In this document: in pieces, positions 9,274 through 19,801 of the stretch | Layout: the number at the start of each line of letters is the position of its first letter | How positions within the stretch are numbered: position 1 is the stretch's first letter | Assembly: GCF_010858045.1 (NCBI RefSeq) | Contig: NZ_JAAGVC010000032.1 | Coordinates: 1-64,000 of the forward strand | Direction of reading: 5' to 3' | DNA length: 64,000 nucleotides | Origin: Nocardia cyriacigeorgica | Lineage (GTDB): Bacteria > Actinomycetota > Actinomycetes > Mycobacteriales > Mycobacteriaceae | Made by a program: the position numbers and the translations under genes | Notes under the pieces: generated by a model | Database searches by the model: none | Told to the model about the DNA's origin: nothing | Seen by the model: only the letters and a program-made list of their open reading frames with translations

Positions 9274-10020
9274 CTACGCCGAGGTTATCGGTCGGGCGCC
9301 CATGAGAGCGGTACCGACACGCACACACGTGCTCCCGTGTTCGATCGCCGATTCCAGATCTCCCGACATTCCGGCCGACAATTCCGACGCGCCGGGATGA
9401 GCGGCGGTCAGCTCGGCGTGTACAGCCGCCAGCCGCGCGAAGGCGGCGGCCGGCTCCACCTCCAGCGGAGGTATCGCCATCAGGCCCGACAGCCGCAGCG
9501 CGGGCGCCTCGGCGATCCGATCCGCCAGTGCCGCAACGGCATCCGGCGCGACACCGCCGCGACCAGGATCCTCGTCCAGGCTCACCTGGATGAGCACGTT
9601 CAGCGGTGCGCCGCGCTCACCCACCTCGAGCGCCGCGGCGGCCGCGACGTCAAGGGCCGTTGCCAATCGTTCGCTGTCCACCGAATGCACCGTATGCGCC
9701 CAGCGGGCGACCGATTTGGCCTTGTTGCGTTGCAGCCGCCCGATCATGTGCCACTGGATATCCGGGTGCCGGGTGAGTTCGGACACTTTCGCGCTGGCTT
9801 CCTGCTCGCGTGATTCACCGAACTCCCTGCGGCCGAGGCTATAAAGGATTTCCACGTCCGCGGCGGGAAAGAATTTCGTCACCGGCAGCAGGCGGACACT
9901 GCCCGGGTCGCGGCCGGCGGCCGCGCAGGCGGCGTCGATGCGGTCGAGCAGCGCGGCCAGATTGGCGGCCAGTTCGGTGGTGCGGCGGTCGAGGGTCTGA
10001 GCGGTGCTCGTCGGACTCAC
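9274..10020 (-). CDS. YggS family pyridoxal-phosphate homeostasis protein
   Basis: PLP-binding protein of the YggS/PROSC family, fold-type III alanine-racemase-like barrel, which buffers free PLP; no enzymatic activity is established. The chosen GTG start at 10020 gives 248 residues and overlaps the pgeF stop by GTGA. The frame remains open 33 codons further upstream inside pgeF, but that segment is arginine- and proline-rich out-of-frame pgeF sequence. The PLP-binding lysine is Lys49 in LLPVTKFFPA. FGESREQEA and WHMIGRLQRNKAK are the usual family motifs, and SAGMSGDLESAIEHGSTCVR binds the phosphate near the C-terminus. It sits between pgeF and sepF as in most actinobacteria. Confidence 0.95.
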   Translation of the reverse strand: MSPTSTAQTLDRRTTELAANLAALLDRIDAACAAAGRDPGSVRLLPVTKFFPAADVEILYSLGRREFGESREQEASAKVSELTRHPDIQWHMIGRLQRNKAKSVARWAHTVHSVDSERLATALDVAAAAALEVGERGAPLNVLIQVSLDEDPGRGGVAPDAVAALADRIAEAPALRLSGLMAIPPLEVEPAAAFARLAAVHAELTAAHPGASELSAGMSGDLESAIEHGSTCVRVGTALMGARPITSA

Positions 10021-10754
10021 GCCTGCGGCTCCCCTTCCTCCATCCAGATGACTCCGCCGAGCCGGCCGGTCGGTGCGCCGCGGCGGTGGCTGAACAACGT
10101 CTTGTCCTCGATCGTGCAACGCGGATCGACGGCGACGGCGCCGACGCCCGCGGTGGTGAGCTGACGGCGCAGCCCGGCCCGCAGATCCAGGCCGGGTGTG
10201 CCGCGTTCGGTGGTGGTGGCGCTGCCGGGCAGATGCCGTTCCACATCGGCGCGCATCTCGGCGGGCACCTCGTACTGCCGCCCGCTGGCGGCGGGCCCGA
10301 GGAAGGCGCCGATGCGGTCGATGCGAGCGCCGACCGAGACCATGGCATCCAGGACGCGGGGCACGATGCCGATGCGGGCGCCGATCCGGCCCGCGTGCAC
10401 CGCGGCGATCACCCCGGCTTCGTCATCGGAGAGCAGGATCGGCACACAGTCGGCGGTGACGACCACCAAGGCCAGGCCGCCGACGGTGGTCACCAGCGCA
10501 TCGGTGGCCGGTACCGGTTCGGTGCGCGGCCCGTCGACGATCTCGACGTTGCGGCCGTGGATCTGTTCCATCCAGACCAGCCGCTGCGGCGGCAGGCCGA
10601 TGGTCTCGGCGAGCCGCTCGCGGTTGCGGCGCACGGCCTGCGGATCGTCACCGACATGGTCGCCGAGATTGAACGAGTCGTACGGTGCGGCGGAGTAGCC
10701 TCCGGCGCGCGTCGTGACCACGCGCCGGACTGTGCGAACCGAAACCGATGTCAT
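10017..10754 (-). CDS. pgeF: Peptidoglycan editing factor PgeF (YfiH/laccase-domain protein)
   Basis: Cytoplasmic DUF152/YfiH family protein of 245 residues. Family members prevent misincorporation of L-Ser or Gly in the first stem-peptide position after UDP-MurNAc-L-Ala synthesis, and some show purine nucleoside or phenol oxidase activity. Metal-binding signature residues appear in VVTADCVPILLSD and IAAVHAGRIGARIG. The usual HAGWRG is HAGRIG here, as is common in actinobacteria. DPRCTIEDKTLFSHRRGAPT is the conserved C-terminal block, written here as its first twenty residues. It follows ftsZ by 57 bp and overlaps yggS, placing it in the dcw transcript. Confidence 0.9.
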   Translation of the reverse strand: MTSVSVRTVRRVVTTRAGGYSAAPYDSFNLGDHVGDDPQAVRRNRERLAETIGLPPQRLVWMEQIHGRNVEIVDGPRTEPVPATDALVTTVGGLALVVVTADCVPILLSDDEAGVIAAVHAGRIGARIGIVPRVLDAMVSVGARIDRIGAFLGPAASGRQYEVPAEMRADVERHLPGSATTTERGTPGLDLRAGLRRQLTTAGVGAVAVDPRCTIEDKTLFSHRRGAPTGRLGGVIWMEEGEPQA

Positions 10755-10811
10755 GCCGACGAGCGTAGTCGGCTCTCGCCTATCCGCCGGTCAGCGCGGG
10801 TGCGCGGGTGA

Positions 10812-12053
10812 TCAGCGTCGCATGAACGACGGGACGTCGACATCGTCGTCGTCATCGTCGCCGGTGTCCGGCGGCGGGGTGTGCGAACGGCCGGTGTGGC
10901 CTGCGATGGGATCGGCTGCCGGACGGGGCCGCTCGTCGCGGTAGCTCGGCGCCGGTCCCCTGCTCACGCTGCTGGAGGTGGCGGCGGCCGGGCTCTCCGC
11001 CGGACGCGCGCTCGACTCGGTGCTGCGGCTCTGGCCGATCTCGCCGGCCCGGCCCGCGCCGATGGTGCCGCGGGTGGTGGCCGGGTCGAAGGTGCGTCTG
11101 GCCGGTCCGCCGCCGTCGAAGCCCGCCGCGATGACGGTGACGCGCACTTCGTCGCCGAGCGAATCGTCGATGACGGTACCGAAGATGATGTTGGCCTCGA
11201 TGTGCGCGGCCTCCTGCACCAGCGAGGCCGCCTCGTTGATCTCGAACAGACCCAGATCCGAGCCGCCGGCGATCGACAGCAGCACGCCGTGCGCACCGTC
11301 CATCGAGGCCTCCAGCAGCGGCGAGTTGATCGCCGCCTCGGCCGCCTTCACCGATCTGCCCTCGCCCCGCGAGGAGCCGATGCCCATCAGCGCGCTGCCC
11401 GCACCGGACATGACGCTCTTGACGTCGGCGAAGTCGACGTTGATCAGGCCGGGAGTGGTGATCAGGTCGGTGATGCCCTGGACACCGTTGAGCAGCACCT
11501 CGTCGGCGGAGCGGAAGGCGTCCATCAGGCTCACCGCCGCGTCGCCGAGCTGCAGCAGCCGGTCGTTCGGGATGACGATCAGCGTGTCGCAGGATTCGCG
11601 CAGCATATTGATGCCGACCTCGGCCTGGTTGCCGCGCCGCTTGCCCTCGAAGGAGAACGGGCGGGTGACCACACCGATGGTGAGCGCACCGAGCTTGCGC
11701 GCGATGCTGGCGACGACGGGGGCGCCACCGGTACCGGTGCCACCGCCCTCGCCTGCGGTGACGAAGACCATGTCGGCGCCCTTGAGCACCTCTTCGATCT
11801 CGTCCTTGTGATCCTCTGCGGCCTTGCGGCCGACTTCGGGATCGGCGCCGGCTCCGAGGCCGCGGGTGAGTTCGCGACCGACGTCGAGTTTGACGTCGGC
11901 ATCACTCATCAGCAGCGCCTGGGCGTCGGTGTTGACCGCGATGAACTCGACTCCCTTGAGTCCCTGTTCGATCATCCGGTTGACGGCGTTCACGCCGCCG
12001 CCGCCGATACCGACGACCTTGATCACTGCAAGGTAGTTGTGCGGGGGCGTCAT
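10812..12053 (-). CDS. ftsZ: Cell division GTPase FtsZ
   Basis: Tubulin homologue that polymerises into the Z ring. From the ATG at 12053 it has 413 residues. The nucleotide-binding core begins [16 protein letters not shown], and the tubulin signature [13 protein letters not shown] lies near residues 100-112. The T7 loop [13 protein letters not shown] follows. A disordered Ser/Pro-rich linker spans about 320-395, and the C-terminal tail [15 protein letters not shown] is the SepF/FtsW-binding peptide. GGAAGGCGAGAGCCC precedes the start. The frame is open 34 codons further upstream, but that part lies in the regulatory gap and lacks homology. Own promoter signals lie upstream around 12155-12192. 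Confidence 0.98.
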   Translation of the reverse strand: MTPPHNYLAVIKVVGIGGGGVNAVNRMIEQGLKGVEFIAVNTDAQALLMSDADVKLDVGRELTRGLGAGADPEVGRKAAEDHKDEIEEVLKGADMVFVTAGEGGGTGTGGAPVVASIARKLGALTIGVVTRPFSFEGKRRGNQAEVGINMLRESCDTLIVIPNDRLLQLGDAAVSLMDAFRSADEVLLNGVQGITDLITTPGLINVDFADVKSVMSGAGSALMGIGSSRGEGRSVKAAEAAINSPLLEASMDGAHGVLLSIAGGSDLGLFEINEAASLVQEAAHIEANIIFGTVIDDSLGDEVRVTVIAAGFDGGGPARRTFDPATTRGTIGAGRAGEIGQSRSTESSARPAESPAAATSSSVSRGPAPSYRDERPRPAADPIAGHTGRSHTPPPDTGDDDDDDVDVPSFMRR

Positions 12054-12417
12054 GGGCTCTCGCCTTCCTTCGATCCAAAGCCTGTCGTTTCCGGATGCTC
12101 GGCACCGATCCGCGTCGGCCGGGCCGTGTCTCCCAGCGGTCCGCGACTCGAGCAAACCCTAAACCTCAACCATAGGGTTGGCGTTATGTCAAGTATCCGA
12201 CTGGTGCCGAACGCTATTCGCAGCCGACGCGATCCGCGCGCAGGCGCGCCGAGACGAGAATCAGAATCTTGTGTGATCCCGCTCGTGCGGACACGCCGGA
12301 CGTCGTATCGTGGTCGGTTGCCCCCCGGCGGGAATCCCGTTGCGGGGACGCCTCCCGGACCGCCACCGAAAACTCGCCGGACACAAGGGGTATCACGCCG
12401 AGTTCGATGGACTTCGA
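12054..12417. other. ftsQ-ftsZ intergenic region
   Basis: A 364-bp gap inside an otherwise tightly packed cluster, no gene supportable. It carries the inverted repeat and -35-like hexamer described separately. Its size fits independent transcription of ftsZ, as known in mycobacteria and corynebacteria. Confidence 0.6.
12155..12192 (-). promoter_or_regulatory. Inverted repeat with TTGACA hexamer upstream of ftsZ
   Basis: AACCCTA (12155-12161) and TAGGGTT (12173-12179) form a perfect 7-bp inverted repeat with an 11-base spacer, about 100 bp before the ftsZ ATG. On the minus strand TTGACA (12192-12187) lies just ahead of it, and the possible -10 (TATGGT or TAGGGT) falls within the repeat at non-ideal spacing. 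A regulator site overlapping an ftsZ promoter is the simplest reading. Confidence 0.5.
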
Positions 12418-13110
12418 TCATTTTACCGTCACCAGATCGGGGCTCGACACGTCGAAGACCGTGCCGGGGCGGGTCAGCAGCGGGCCGACCACCGCCACCT
12501 TGCGTTCGGCATCGTCGGCCCCGCCCCACAATACTGTCCGGCCATCGCGCAGCCGCAGCGAAATATCCGAAATCGACCGCACCGCAACCTCGCCCACCTG
12601 CACTCTCAGCGCCGGTGGCAGCGCGGTGACCACCGCCACCGCGGCGCGGGTACCCGGGTCGGCGCTGCCGGGATGGTCGGCGGTCAATTCCGGCACTCCG
12701 ATCGGCGGCGGCTCGATCGCGTACTCGACACTCTCGGCATCGAGCAGATGCGCACCGCGTTCGCTGGTATAGAACAGCACCGGTGCGCGCTCGGTGATCG
12801 TCACCCGCACCGTCGACGGGAACGAACGCTGCACCCGTACCGTGCTCACCTTCGGAATGCTCGCCACCCGTGCGGCCATGGCGGCGGTATCGATCCGCAG
12901 CATCGACTGGCCGTCCGGAATCTCGAGTAACTCCCGCACCTGCTCCTCCGGCACCGCCGACAGCCCCTGGATCTGCACCGTCCGCACCGACAGCAGCGGC
13001 GTGAACCAGGCCACGACGATCACGGTGATCAGCAGGCACACCGCGGGCAATCCCCACAGCCGGATCCGGCGCCATCCACGCGCACCGAACAGCTCGGCTC
13101 CGGACCGCAC
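12418..13110 (-). CDS. ftsQ: Cell division protein FtsQ
   Basis: Bitopic divisome protein bridging FtsL/FtsB and the septal synthase. Residues 1-16 are cytoplasmic and basic, one membrane segment covers about 18-38 (GLPAVCLLITVIVVAWF), and the POTRA domain begins VRTVQIQGLSAVPEEQV (about 42-110), followed by the FtsQ domain RAPVLFYTSERGAHLLD. Length is 230 residues, slightly short because the N-terminal cytoplasmic tail is small. The GTG at 13110 starts seven bases after the murC stop. Another GTG at 13120 overlaps the murC stop but is in a different frame. Confidence 0.94.
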   Translation of the reverse strand: MRSGAELFGARGWRRIRLWGLPAVCLLITVIVVAWFTPLLSVRTVQIQGLSAVPEEQVRELLEIPDGQSMLRIDTAAMAARVASIPKVSTVRVQRSFPSTVRVTITERAPVLFYTSERGAHLLDAESVEYAIEPPPIGVPELTADHPGSADPGTRAAVAVVTALPPALRVQVGEVAVRSISDISLRLRDGRTVLWGGADDAERKVAVVGPLLTRPGTVFDVSSPDLVTVK

Positions 13111-13116
13111 CCGCGC

Positions 13117-14622
13117 TCACCGCCCGAACTGCGGACGCGCGCGTAGGCCGTCGAGGATCTGGCTGCCGAGCATGGTGACATCGCCCGCGCCCATGGTGAT
13201 GACCACGTCGCCGGGCAGTGCCAGACCCGCCACCTGCCGTCCGACCCGCGACATATCGGGTTGGTAGTGCACCGGTGTGGTGACCGACTGGGCCACCAGC
13301 GCGCCGTTGACACCGGGCAGCGGCTCCTCGCGGGCGCCGTAGACATCGAGCACCACCACCTCGTCGGCCAGGTCGAGGGCGGCGCCGAACTCCTTGGCGA
13401 AGGTCGCGGTGCGGCTGTAGAGATGCGGCTGGAACACCACGATCACCCGGCCGCGTCGCGAACGCGCGCCATCGGCGGCTTCCTGTTCGACCAGTGCCGC
13501 CGCGGCGCCGAGCACCGCACGCACCTCGGTGGGATGGTGGGCGTAATCGTCGAAGACCCGCACGCCGTTCTCCCGGCCGACGAACTGGAACCGGCGGTGC
13601 ACCCCGCCGAAGCCCTCCAGGCCCTGGATGATCTCGTCGAGATCGGCGCCGGTGGCACGCGCGGCCAGCAGGGCGGCCAGCGCGTTGAGCGCCATATGCC
13701 TGCCGGGCACGGACAGCCGCAGGGTGCGCGGGGTCGACTCGCCCTCGAGCTGGAATTGCGCCAGGCCCCCCACATCGCGCGGTTCCCAGCTGTGCAGCCG
13801 GACTCCGACCGGTACCGGGGCATCGGCGAGATCGCCGGAGCCGTAGCCGAGCACCCGCACGCCCTTCTCGGCCAGCCGGTCACCGACGCGCTCGGCCAGC
13901 GCGCGCGAACCGGGATCGTCCAGGCACACCACCAGCAGGCCGCCGGGGGCGAGCCGGTCGGCGAAATCGTCGAAGACCTGGGTGTAGGCCTCGTCGGAGC
14001 CGAAGTAATCCAGGTGATCGGATTCGATATTGGTGACCACGGCGACGTCGGGGTCGTATTGCAGCAGCGAACCGTCGCTCTCGTCGGCCTCGGCGACGAA
14101 GATGTCACCGCTGCCGTGGTGGGCGTTGGTGCCCGCCTCGTTGAGTTCACCGCCCACCGCGAAGGACGGATCGACCCCGCAGTGCTGCAACGCCACGATC
14201 AGCATCGAGGTGGTGGAGGTCTTGCCGTGGGTGCCCGAGACCAGCAGCGTGCGATGCCCGCTCATCAGCGAGGCCAGCACGGCCGGGCGCAGCAGCACCG
14301 GGATATCGCGCCGATTCGCCTCGACCAGTTCGGGATTGGTCTTGGGGATCGCGGCGTAGGTGGTCACCACCACGGTCGGGCCGCCGGGCAGCAGATCCAG
14401 CGCACTGGCGTCATGGCCGATGCGCACCTGGGCGCCGCGGGCGCGCAACGCGAGCACACCGCGGCTCTCCTTGGCATCGGAGCCGGACACCGCACCACCG
14501 CGGGAGAGCAGGATCCGGGCGATACCGGACATTCCCGCGCCGCCGATGCCGACCATGTGCACCCGTTCGAGCAGGGGCGGCAGGGCGGCCCGCGCGTCGA
14601 GGCTGCTCGCTTCCCCGGTCAT
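13117..14622 (-). CDS. murC: UDP-N-acetylmuramate--L-alanine ligase
   Basis: Adds L-Ala to UDP-MurNAc, the first amino-acid step of the peptidoglycan stem. The 501-residue Mur ligase begins with the UDP-binding Rossmann motif [20 protein letters not shown] (about 22-41). The ATP loop is [17 protein letters not shown] near residue 125, and [20 protein letters not shown] contains the catalytic acidic pair and the carbamylated-lysine region equivalent. [17 protein letters not shown] marks the C-terminal domain. Its ATG overlaps the murG stop by four bases. The gene is cytoplasmic-enzyme coding and part of the long minus-strand dcw operon. Confidence 0.97.
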   Translation of the reverse strand: MTGEASSLDARAALPPLLERVHMVGIGGAGMSGIARILLSRGGAVSGSDAKESRGVLALRARGAQVRIGHDASALDLLPGGPTVVVTTYAAIPKTNPELVEANRRDIPVLLRPAVLASLMSGHRTLLVSGTHGKTSTTSMLIVALQHCGVDPSFAVGGELNEAGTNAHHGSGDIFVAEADESDGSLLQYDPDVAVVTNIESDHLDYFGSDEAYTQVFDDFADRLAPGGLLVVCLDDPGSRALAERVGDRLAEKGVRVLGYGSGDLADAPVPVGVRLHSWEPRDVGGLAQFQLEGESTPRTLRLSVPGRHMALNALAALLAARATGADLDEIIQGLEGFGGVHRRFQFVGRENGVRVFDDYAHHPTEVRAVLGAAAALVEQEAADGARSRRGRVIVVFQPHLYSRTATFAKEFGAALDLADEVVVLDVYGAREEPLPGVNGALVAQSVTTPVHYQPDMSRVGRQVAGLALPGDVVITMGAGDVTMLGSQILDGLRARPQFGR

Positions 14623-15794
14623 CGGCCCGCCACCCGGACAGCGATGCGGGCAACCTCGTCCGCGGCGTCGCGATGTCCGGCGCCTGCGGCGGCGCGGCCC
14701 ATCTCGGTCAGCCGTGCGGGGTCCGTGAGCAGGGCAATCACCTCATCGATCACGTAGGAGGGCGTCAGCTGGGAATCGGCCACAATTGTGCCACCACCCG
14801 CGGCGACGACGGGGCGGGCGTTGAGCTCCTGCTCGCCGTTGCCGTGCGGCAGCGGCACGTACACCGCGGGCAGCCCGACCGCGGACACCTCGGCGACCGT
14901 CATCGCGCCCGAGCGGCAGACCACCGCGTCGGCGGCGGCGTAGGCCAGATCCATCCGGGAAAGATACGGCACCGCCACATAGGGCGCCGACGGCGTGCCC
15001 GGCGGCAACTCCAGGGTGTTCTTCGGGCCGTGCGCGTGCAGCACCGAGATACCGGCGGCGGCCAGCTCCTTCGCCGCGCCCGAGACCGCCTCGTTGAGCC
15101 TGCGCGCGCCCTGGGATCCACCGAACACCAGCAGCACCGGGCCCTCGGCGGGCAGGCCGAAATGGGCGCGGGCCTGCGCGCGCAGCGCGGCGCGGTCCAG
15201 TGTGGTGATGGCCGCGCGCACCGGGATGCCGATGACCTCGGCGCCGGCCAGCCCGGAATCCGGCACGGCGGCCAGCACCCGGGCCGCGACGCGCGCGCCG
15301 ACCTTGTTCGCGATCCCGGCCTTGGCGTTGGCCTCGTGCACCACCACCGGCACCGCGCGCCTGCGCCGCAGGGCACCGCGACCGGCGGCCAGGTAGGCGG
15401 GCAGGGCCACGTAGCCGCCGAAACCGATGATCACATCGGCGTCGACCGCGTCGATGACGGCGCGGGCGGCGGCCACCGACGCGCGCACCCGGGCGGGCAG
15501 GCGCAGCAGATCGGCGCTGAGTTTGCGGGGCAGCGGCACCGGCGGGATCAGCTCCAGCGGATAGCCGCGCTCGGGCACCAGCGTCGTCTCGAGGCCGCGG
15601 GCGGTGCCGAGCGCGGTCACCCGGATCGACGGGTCGAGGCGGCGCAGGGCGTCGGCCACGGCCATGGCCGGTTCGATATGGCCGGCGGTGCCGCCGCCGG
15701 CGACCACCACCGAGAGTGCCTTCCCATGCGCGTCCGAGGTGCGGGTCGCCCCGCTCACCGCGGTGTTCTCGTTCGCGGACTGGCGTGCACTCAC
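14619..15794 (-). CDS. murG: Undecaprenyl-PP-MurNAc-pentapeptide GlcNAc transferase
   Basis: Membrane-associated GT28 enzyme converting lipid I to lipid II on the cytoplasmic face. In 391 residues it shows the glycine-rich acceptor-binding loop [20 protein letters not shown] (about 29-48), the second N-domain loop [16 protein letters not shown], and the donor-site motifs [15 protein letters not shown] and [18 protein letters not shown]. The GTG start at 15794 overlaps the ftsW stop (GTGA). The first 25 residues precede the conserved fold and could be shortened by an internal start, but the coupling supports 15794. Confidence 0.96.
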   Translation of the reverse strand: MSARQSANENTAVSGATRTSDAHGKALSVVVAGGGTAGHIEPAMAVADALRRLDPSIRVTALGTARGLETTLVPERGYPLELIPPVPLPRKLSADLLRLPARVRASVAAARAVIDAVDADVIIGFGGYVALPAYLAAGRGALRRRRAVPVVVHEANAKAGIANKVGARVAARVLAAVPDSGLAGAEVIGIPVRAAITTLDRAALRAQARAHFGLPAEGPVLLVFGGSQGARRLNEAVSGAAKELAAAGISVLHAHGPKNTLELPPGTPSAPYVAVPYLSRMDLAYAAADAVVCRSGAMTVAEVSAVGLPAVYVPLPHGNGEQELNARPVVAAGGGTIVADSQLTPSYVIDEVIALLTDPARLTEMGRAAAGAGHRDAADEVARIAVRVAGR

Positions 15795-17236
15795 CTGGAT
15801 CTTCCTCGTTCTCTCGCGTGTGTGACCGGATAGTTCGGCTCCCAGGCGCGGGTCGCGCGCGCGGAGCCGGTGCCGCGGCTGGTCGCCGAGCGTCGCCGTG
15901 GATCGGCGTCGCGTTGCCCGCCGGTGCGTGGCCTGCGCGCCGGTGGCGGCCCGCCACGTTGTCCCGGCTTGGCCCGCGCGGCCGACCGCGCCCTGGCCGC
16001 CTCCGCCTTCGCCGGTGCGTACACCTCCGGTTTAGGCAGTCGGAGCAATCTACTGAATCGGCCGTCCTGGCCCGCGTGCAAGGCCGCGACCGCCTCGGGT
16101 TCGTGCCTGGCGGCATTGGCGATGATGCCGAACATGAACAGCGTGATCGCCAGCGAGGACCCACCGGCCGAGACCAGCGGCAGCTGCAAGCCGGTGACCG
16201 GCAGCAATCCGACGACGTAGCCGATATTGATCAGCGCCTGCCCGGTGATCCAGGTGGTCGCGGTCGCGGTGAGCAGCCGCAGGAACGGATCGGCCGAGCG
16301 GGCGGCGATGCGCAGTCCGGTATAGACGAACAGCGCGAACAGGCCGAGCACCAGCGCACAGCCGAGGAAGCCGAGTTCCTCGCCGATGATGGCGAAGATG
16401 AAGTCGTTGTGGGAGTTGGGCAGATAGTTCCATTTGGCCCGGCTCTGGCCGAGCCCGCGGCCCCAGATGCCGCCGTCGGCGAGGGAGAACTTGGCCTGCA
16501 TGGCCTGATAGTTGATGCCCTGCGGATCGTCGCCGGGGTTGAAGAAGGCGCGCATGCGGTCGGAGCGGTATCCGGCCGAGAGCGCGAGCACGCCCGCCGC
16601 GATCACGCCGGAGATCGCGATCGTCACGAACAGCCGCACCGGCAGCCCGCCGAACCACAGCAGTGCCGCGAGCACGATGCCGACGGCGATGGTGGTGGAC
16701 AGGTTGGGCTGCAACACGATCAGCAGACACACCAGCAGTCCGGCGGGCACCAGCGGCACCAGGATGTCTTTGAGCGCGGCGTGCTCGGAGCGGCGCGAGG
16801 CCAGCAGATGCGCACCCCACACCACCAGCGTCACCTTGACGATCTCCGAGGGCTGCACCGAGAACGCGCCGAGATCGATCCAGCGGCGGGCACCGTTGAC
16901 CTGCGCGCCGATGCCGGGAATCAGCACGAGCACCAGCGCGAGCACCGACAGCGCGAACACCGGGAACGACAGCTGCCGCAGCCGGCGCAACGGAATCCGC
17001 AACGCCAGATAGAACAGCACCGCACCGAGCGCGGCGTACACCGCCTGCTGGACGAACAGCGAATACGCCGACCCACCGTCGGCGTAGGCCTCCACGCTCG
17101 ACGCCGACAGCACCATCACCAGCCCCAGCACGGTGAGCAGGGTGGCGATGGTGACGACGAGGTGGAACGAGGCCAGCGGACGCGCCAGCCAGGCGCCGAA
17201 GCGCGTGCCCGGCCGTGGAGCCCGCGCCGGGGTCAC
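15791..17236 (-). CDS. ftsW: Septal peptidoglycan glycosyltransferase FtsW
   Basis: SEDS-family polymerase working with FtsI at the septum. The 481-residue protein has about ten hydrophobic segments between residues 25 and 400. Signatures include [38 protein letters not shown], a loop with [20 protein letters not shown] bearing the conserved residues of the extracellular active cleft, and [17 protein letters not shown] near the end. A basic, disordered tail of about 70 residues (Ala/Arg-rich) follows, as in mycobacterial FtsW where the tail contacts FtsZ. GTG start overlapping the murD stop by four bases. Confidence 0.96.
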   Translation of the reverse strand: MTPARAPRPGTRFGAWLARPLASFHLVVTIATLLTVLGLVMVLSASSVEAYADGGSAYSLFVQQAVYAALGAVLFYLALRIPLRRLRQLSFPVFALSVLALVLVLIPGIGAQVNGARRWIDLGAFSVQPSEIVKVTLVVWGAHLLASRRSEHAALKDILVPLVPAGLLVCLLIVLQPNLSTTIAVGIVLAALLWFGGLPVRLFVTIAISGVIAAGVLALSAGYRSDRMRAFFNPGDDPQGINYQAMQAKFSLADGGIWGRGLGQSRAKWNYLPNSHNDFIFAIIGEELGFLGCALVLGLFALFVYTGLRIAARSADPFLRLLTATATTWITGQALINIGYVVGLLPVTGLQLPLVSAGGSSLAITLFMFGIIANAARHEPEAVAALHAGQDGRFSRLLRLPKPEVYAPAKAEAARARSAARAKPGQRGGPPPARRPRTGGQRDADPRRRSATSRGTGSARATRAWEPNYPVTHARERGRSR

Positions 17237-18717
17237 AGCCGCCGCCCGATGTCCCCGTCCTCCAGGGTGTGCACCGCGGCGGCGAAGCTACGGCCACGAT
17301 GGGTGTAATCGGCGAACATGTCCAGCGAGGCCGCGGCCGGGGCCAGCAACACGGTGTCGCCGCGGCGGGCCAGTCCGGCCGCCGCGCGCACCGCCTGTGC
17401 CATCACCTCGTCGGCGGCGGCTCTGCCCGCATCATCGTCACCCATGCCTGCATAGTCTCCCGAGGCCAGCTCCACCACGGGGACTTCGGGCGCGTGTCGC
17501 GCCAATGCGGACGCGATGACCTCCGCGTCGGTGCCGATCAGCACGGCCCCCACCAGCCGGTCGGCGACCTCTTCGATCAGGTCCTCGACGCCGGCGCCCT
17601 TGAGTTGACCACCGGCCACCCACACCACCTGCGGATGCGCCAGGATCGACGACCGCGCGGCATGCGGATTGGTCGCCTTGGAATCGTCGATGAACTCGAC
17701 GCCACCCACCTCGCGCACGAAGGCCGCCCGGTGCGGGCCGACCTTGTGCTCGACCAGCCCTTCCCGCACGAACTGCGGGGCCACGTCGATGGCCCTGGTC
17801 AGTGCGGCGGCGGCGAGGGCGTCGGCGACGCCGGCCGGGCCGGGCGGACTGATCTCCTTGGTTTCGGCCAGGATCGCGGCCTTGGTGAAGGCCCGGTCCA
17901 GCAGTTTGCCGTCGACCACGCCGAGTTCACCGTCGGCGGGGACACCGACCCGGAACCCGACGGTGCGTTTGGCCTTGGATTTGCGGGCCAGCGAGGCGGC
18001 CACCGGATCGTCGAGGCCGACCACACCGACGCGCCCGACCAGCGCCCGCGCCTTGGCAGCGGCGTAGGCGTCGAGCCCGCCGTGCCAGTCCAGATGATCC
18101 TCGGCGACATTGAGCACCACCCCGGCCTCCGGCCGCACCGACGGCGCCCAATGCAGCTGGAACGACGACAGTTCCACCGCGAGCACCTGCGGGCCCGGGT
18201 TGCGGCGCAGCGCGTCGAGGATCGGCAGCCCGATATTGCCACAGGCCACGCTGGCGATGCCGGCCGCGCGCAGGATCGAATGCACCATCTGGGTGGTGGT
18301 GGTCTTGCCGTTGGTTCCGGTCACCACCAGCCATTTGCGGACTTCGCCGTAGATGCGGGCCTGATCGACCCACCAGGCGAACTCCACATCACCCCAGACC
18401 GGGATGCCTTCCGACACCGCCGAGACCAGGACCGGTGAGTCGGGGCGCCAGCCGGGGCTGGTGATCACCAGCGCGAAACGGCTCCAGTCGGCGTGTTCGA
18501 GTTCGGCGCAGGTGGCGACCTCGAGGCCGAGTTCGGCGGCCTCGGCCAGGGCCTTGGCACCGCCGTCGGTGACGACCGGTTTGGCGCCGATGTCCTGCAG
18601 CGGCTCGATCAGCGAGCGCCCGGAGACACCCCAGCCCGCCACCAGCACCTCACGGCCACGCAGGAATTCGAGCATGGGGCCCGGCGACCGCAGGGCCCGC
18701 GGAGAATGTTCGACCAT
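17233..18717 (-). CDS. murD: UDP-N-acetylmuramoyl-L-alanine--D-glutamate ligase
   Basis: Adds D-Glu to UDP-MurNAc-L-Ala. The 494-residue Mur ligase opens with the UDP-binding domain EVLVAGWGVSGRSLIEPL (about 22-39), then the ATP loop VVTGTNGKTTTTQMVHSILR and the metal-binding ELSSFQLHWAPSVRPEAGVV. LNVAEDHLDWHGGLDAY and DSKATNPHAA follow, marking the lysine and C-terminal domain. The ATG at 18717 begins seven bases after the mraY stop. An in-frame ATG at residue 15 (MLEFLRGR) is a possible alternative start. Confidence 0.97.
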   Translation of the reverse strand: MVEHSPRALRSPGPMLEFLRGREVLVAGWGVSGRSLIEPLQDIGAKPVVTDGGAKALAEAAELGLEVATCAELEHADWSRFALVITSPGWRPDSPVLVSAVSEGIPVWGDVEFAWWVDQARIYGEVRKWLVVTGTNGKTTTTQMVHSILRAAGIASVACGNIGLPILDALRRNPGPQVLAVELSSFQLHWAPSVRPEAGVVLNVAEDHLDWHGGLDAYAAAKARALVGRVGVVGLDDPVAASLARKSKAKRTVGFRVGVPADGELGVVDGKLLDRAFTKAAILAETKEISPPGPAGVADALAAAALTRAIDVAPQFVREGLVEHKVGPHRAAFVREVGGVEFIDDSKATNPHAARSSILAHPQVVWVAGGQLKGAGVEDLIEEVADRLVGAVLIGTDAEVIASALARHAPEVPVVELASGDYAGMGDDDAGRAAADEVMAQAVRAAAGLARRGDTVLLAPAAASLDMFADYTHRGRSFAAAVHTLEDGDIGRRL

Positions 18718-18724
18718 TGTCAGC

Positions 18725-19801
18725 TCACCCGACCGCGGAGAGGTATTCGCTGTAGAACAGGCCGAGTCCGACCGCGGAGGCCATCGCGGCCAGCAACCAG
18801 AACCGGATGATCACCGTCGTCTCCGCCCATTTACTCAATTCGAAATGGTGATGGAACGGCGCCATCTTGAACAACCGGTTGCGCGTGGTGCGGAACACCG
18901 CGACCTGCAACACCACCGACGCCGCCTCGGCGACGAACAGCGCGCCGATGACCACCATCAGCAGTTCGGTGCGGGTGGTGATGGACAGGCCGGCGAGCAG
19001 GCCACCCAGCGCCAGCGAGCCGGTATCGCCCATGAAGATCTTGGCCGGGGCCGCGTTCCACCACAGGAAACCCATGCACGCCGCGGCGCCCGCGGCGCAC
19101 ACCAGCGCCAGGTCCAGCGGGTCGCGCACGTTGTAGCAGCCGGTCTCCGGCTTGGTCTCGCAGGCGTGGTAGTACTGCCAGAACGTGATGATCACGTATC
19201 CGCCGAGCACCAGGCTCATCGATCCGGCGGCCAGGCCGTCGAGACCGTCGGTCAGGTTCACCGCGTTCGACCAGGCCACCACCAGCAGGCAGACGAAGGC
19301 GAGGAACACGATCACGCCCATCGACACCGTGGTGATGTCGCGGACGTAGGACAGATGCCTGCTGGCCGGGGTCAAGCCGCTGGCGCCGCGGAACTGCAAG
19401 GCCAGCACACCGAACACCACCGCGGCGGTGAGCTGGCCGATGTACTTACCGGCGGCCGTCAGGCCGAGATTGCGGCCTTTGCGGATCTTGATGAAATCGT
19501 CGACGAATCCGACCGCGCCCAGCGCCGTGGCCAGTCCGAGCACCAGCAGCGCCGAGGCCGACGGACCTTCGGCGTCGTAGCCGATGCCGATCAGGTGCGA
19601 GCCGAGGTACCCGGCCCACATACCGATGATGATGGCGACGCCACCCATGGTCGGCGTGCCGCGCTTGGCCTGATGGCTGGCCGGGCCATCGACCCGGATC
19701 TCCTGGCCGAACCCCTGCTTGGCGAACATCTTGATCAGTAGGGGCGTCAACAGAATCGACACCGCCAGCGCGATCCCCGCCGCGAACAGAATCTGTCTCA
19801 T
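18725..19801 (-). CDS. mraY: Phospho-N-acetylmuramoyl-pentapeptide transferase
   Basis: Polytopic enzyme that transfers phospho-MurNAc-pentapeptide to decaprenyl phosphate, making lipid I. At 358 residues it has about ten membrane segments. Motifs are [20 protein letters not shown] (about 50-69), [17 protein letters not shown] with the Asp pair, the [12 protein letters not shown] catalytic loop, and [12 protein letters not shown], followed by [11 protein letters not shown], the HHH motif. The ATG overlaps the murF stop. Called murX in mycobacteria. Confidence 0.98.
   Translation of the reverse strand: MRQILFAAGIALAVSILLTPLLIKMFAKQGFGQEIRVDGPASHQAKRGTPTMGGVAIIIGMWAGYLGSHLIGIGYDAEGPSASALLVLGLATALGAVGFVDDFIKIRKGRNLGLTAAGKYIGQLTAAVVFGVLALQFRGASGLTPASRHLSYVRDITTVSMGVIVFLAFVCLLVVAWSNAVNLTDGLDGLAAGSMSLVLGGYVIITFWQYYHACETKPETGCYNVRDPLDLALVCAAGAAACMGFLWWNAAPAKIFMGDTGSLALGGLLAGLSITTRTELLMVVIGALFVAEAASVVLQVAVFRTTRNRLFKMAPFHHHFELSKWAETTVIIRFWLLAAMASAVGLGLFYSEYLSAVG

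Noticed and set aside
10881-12629. A 582-codon plus-strand frame opposite ftsZ
   Set aside because: Antisense shadow of ftsZ with no start signal or homology. The same reasoning removes long antisense frames opposite murC, murG, ftsW, murD, qcrB and qcrA.
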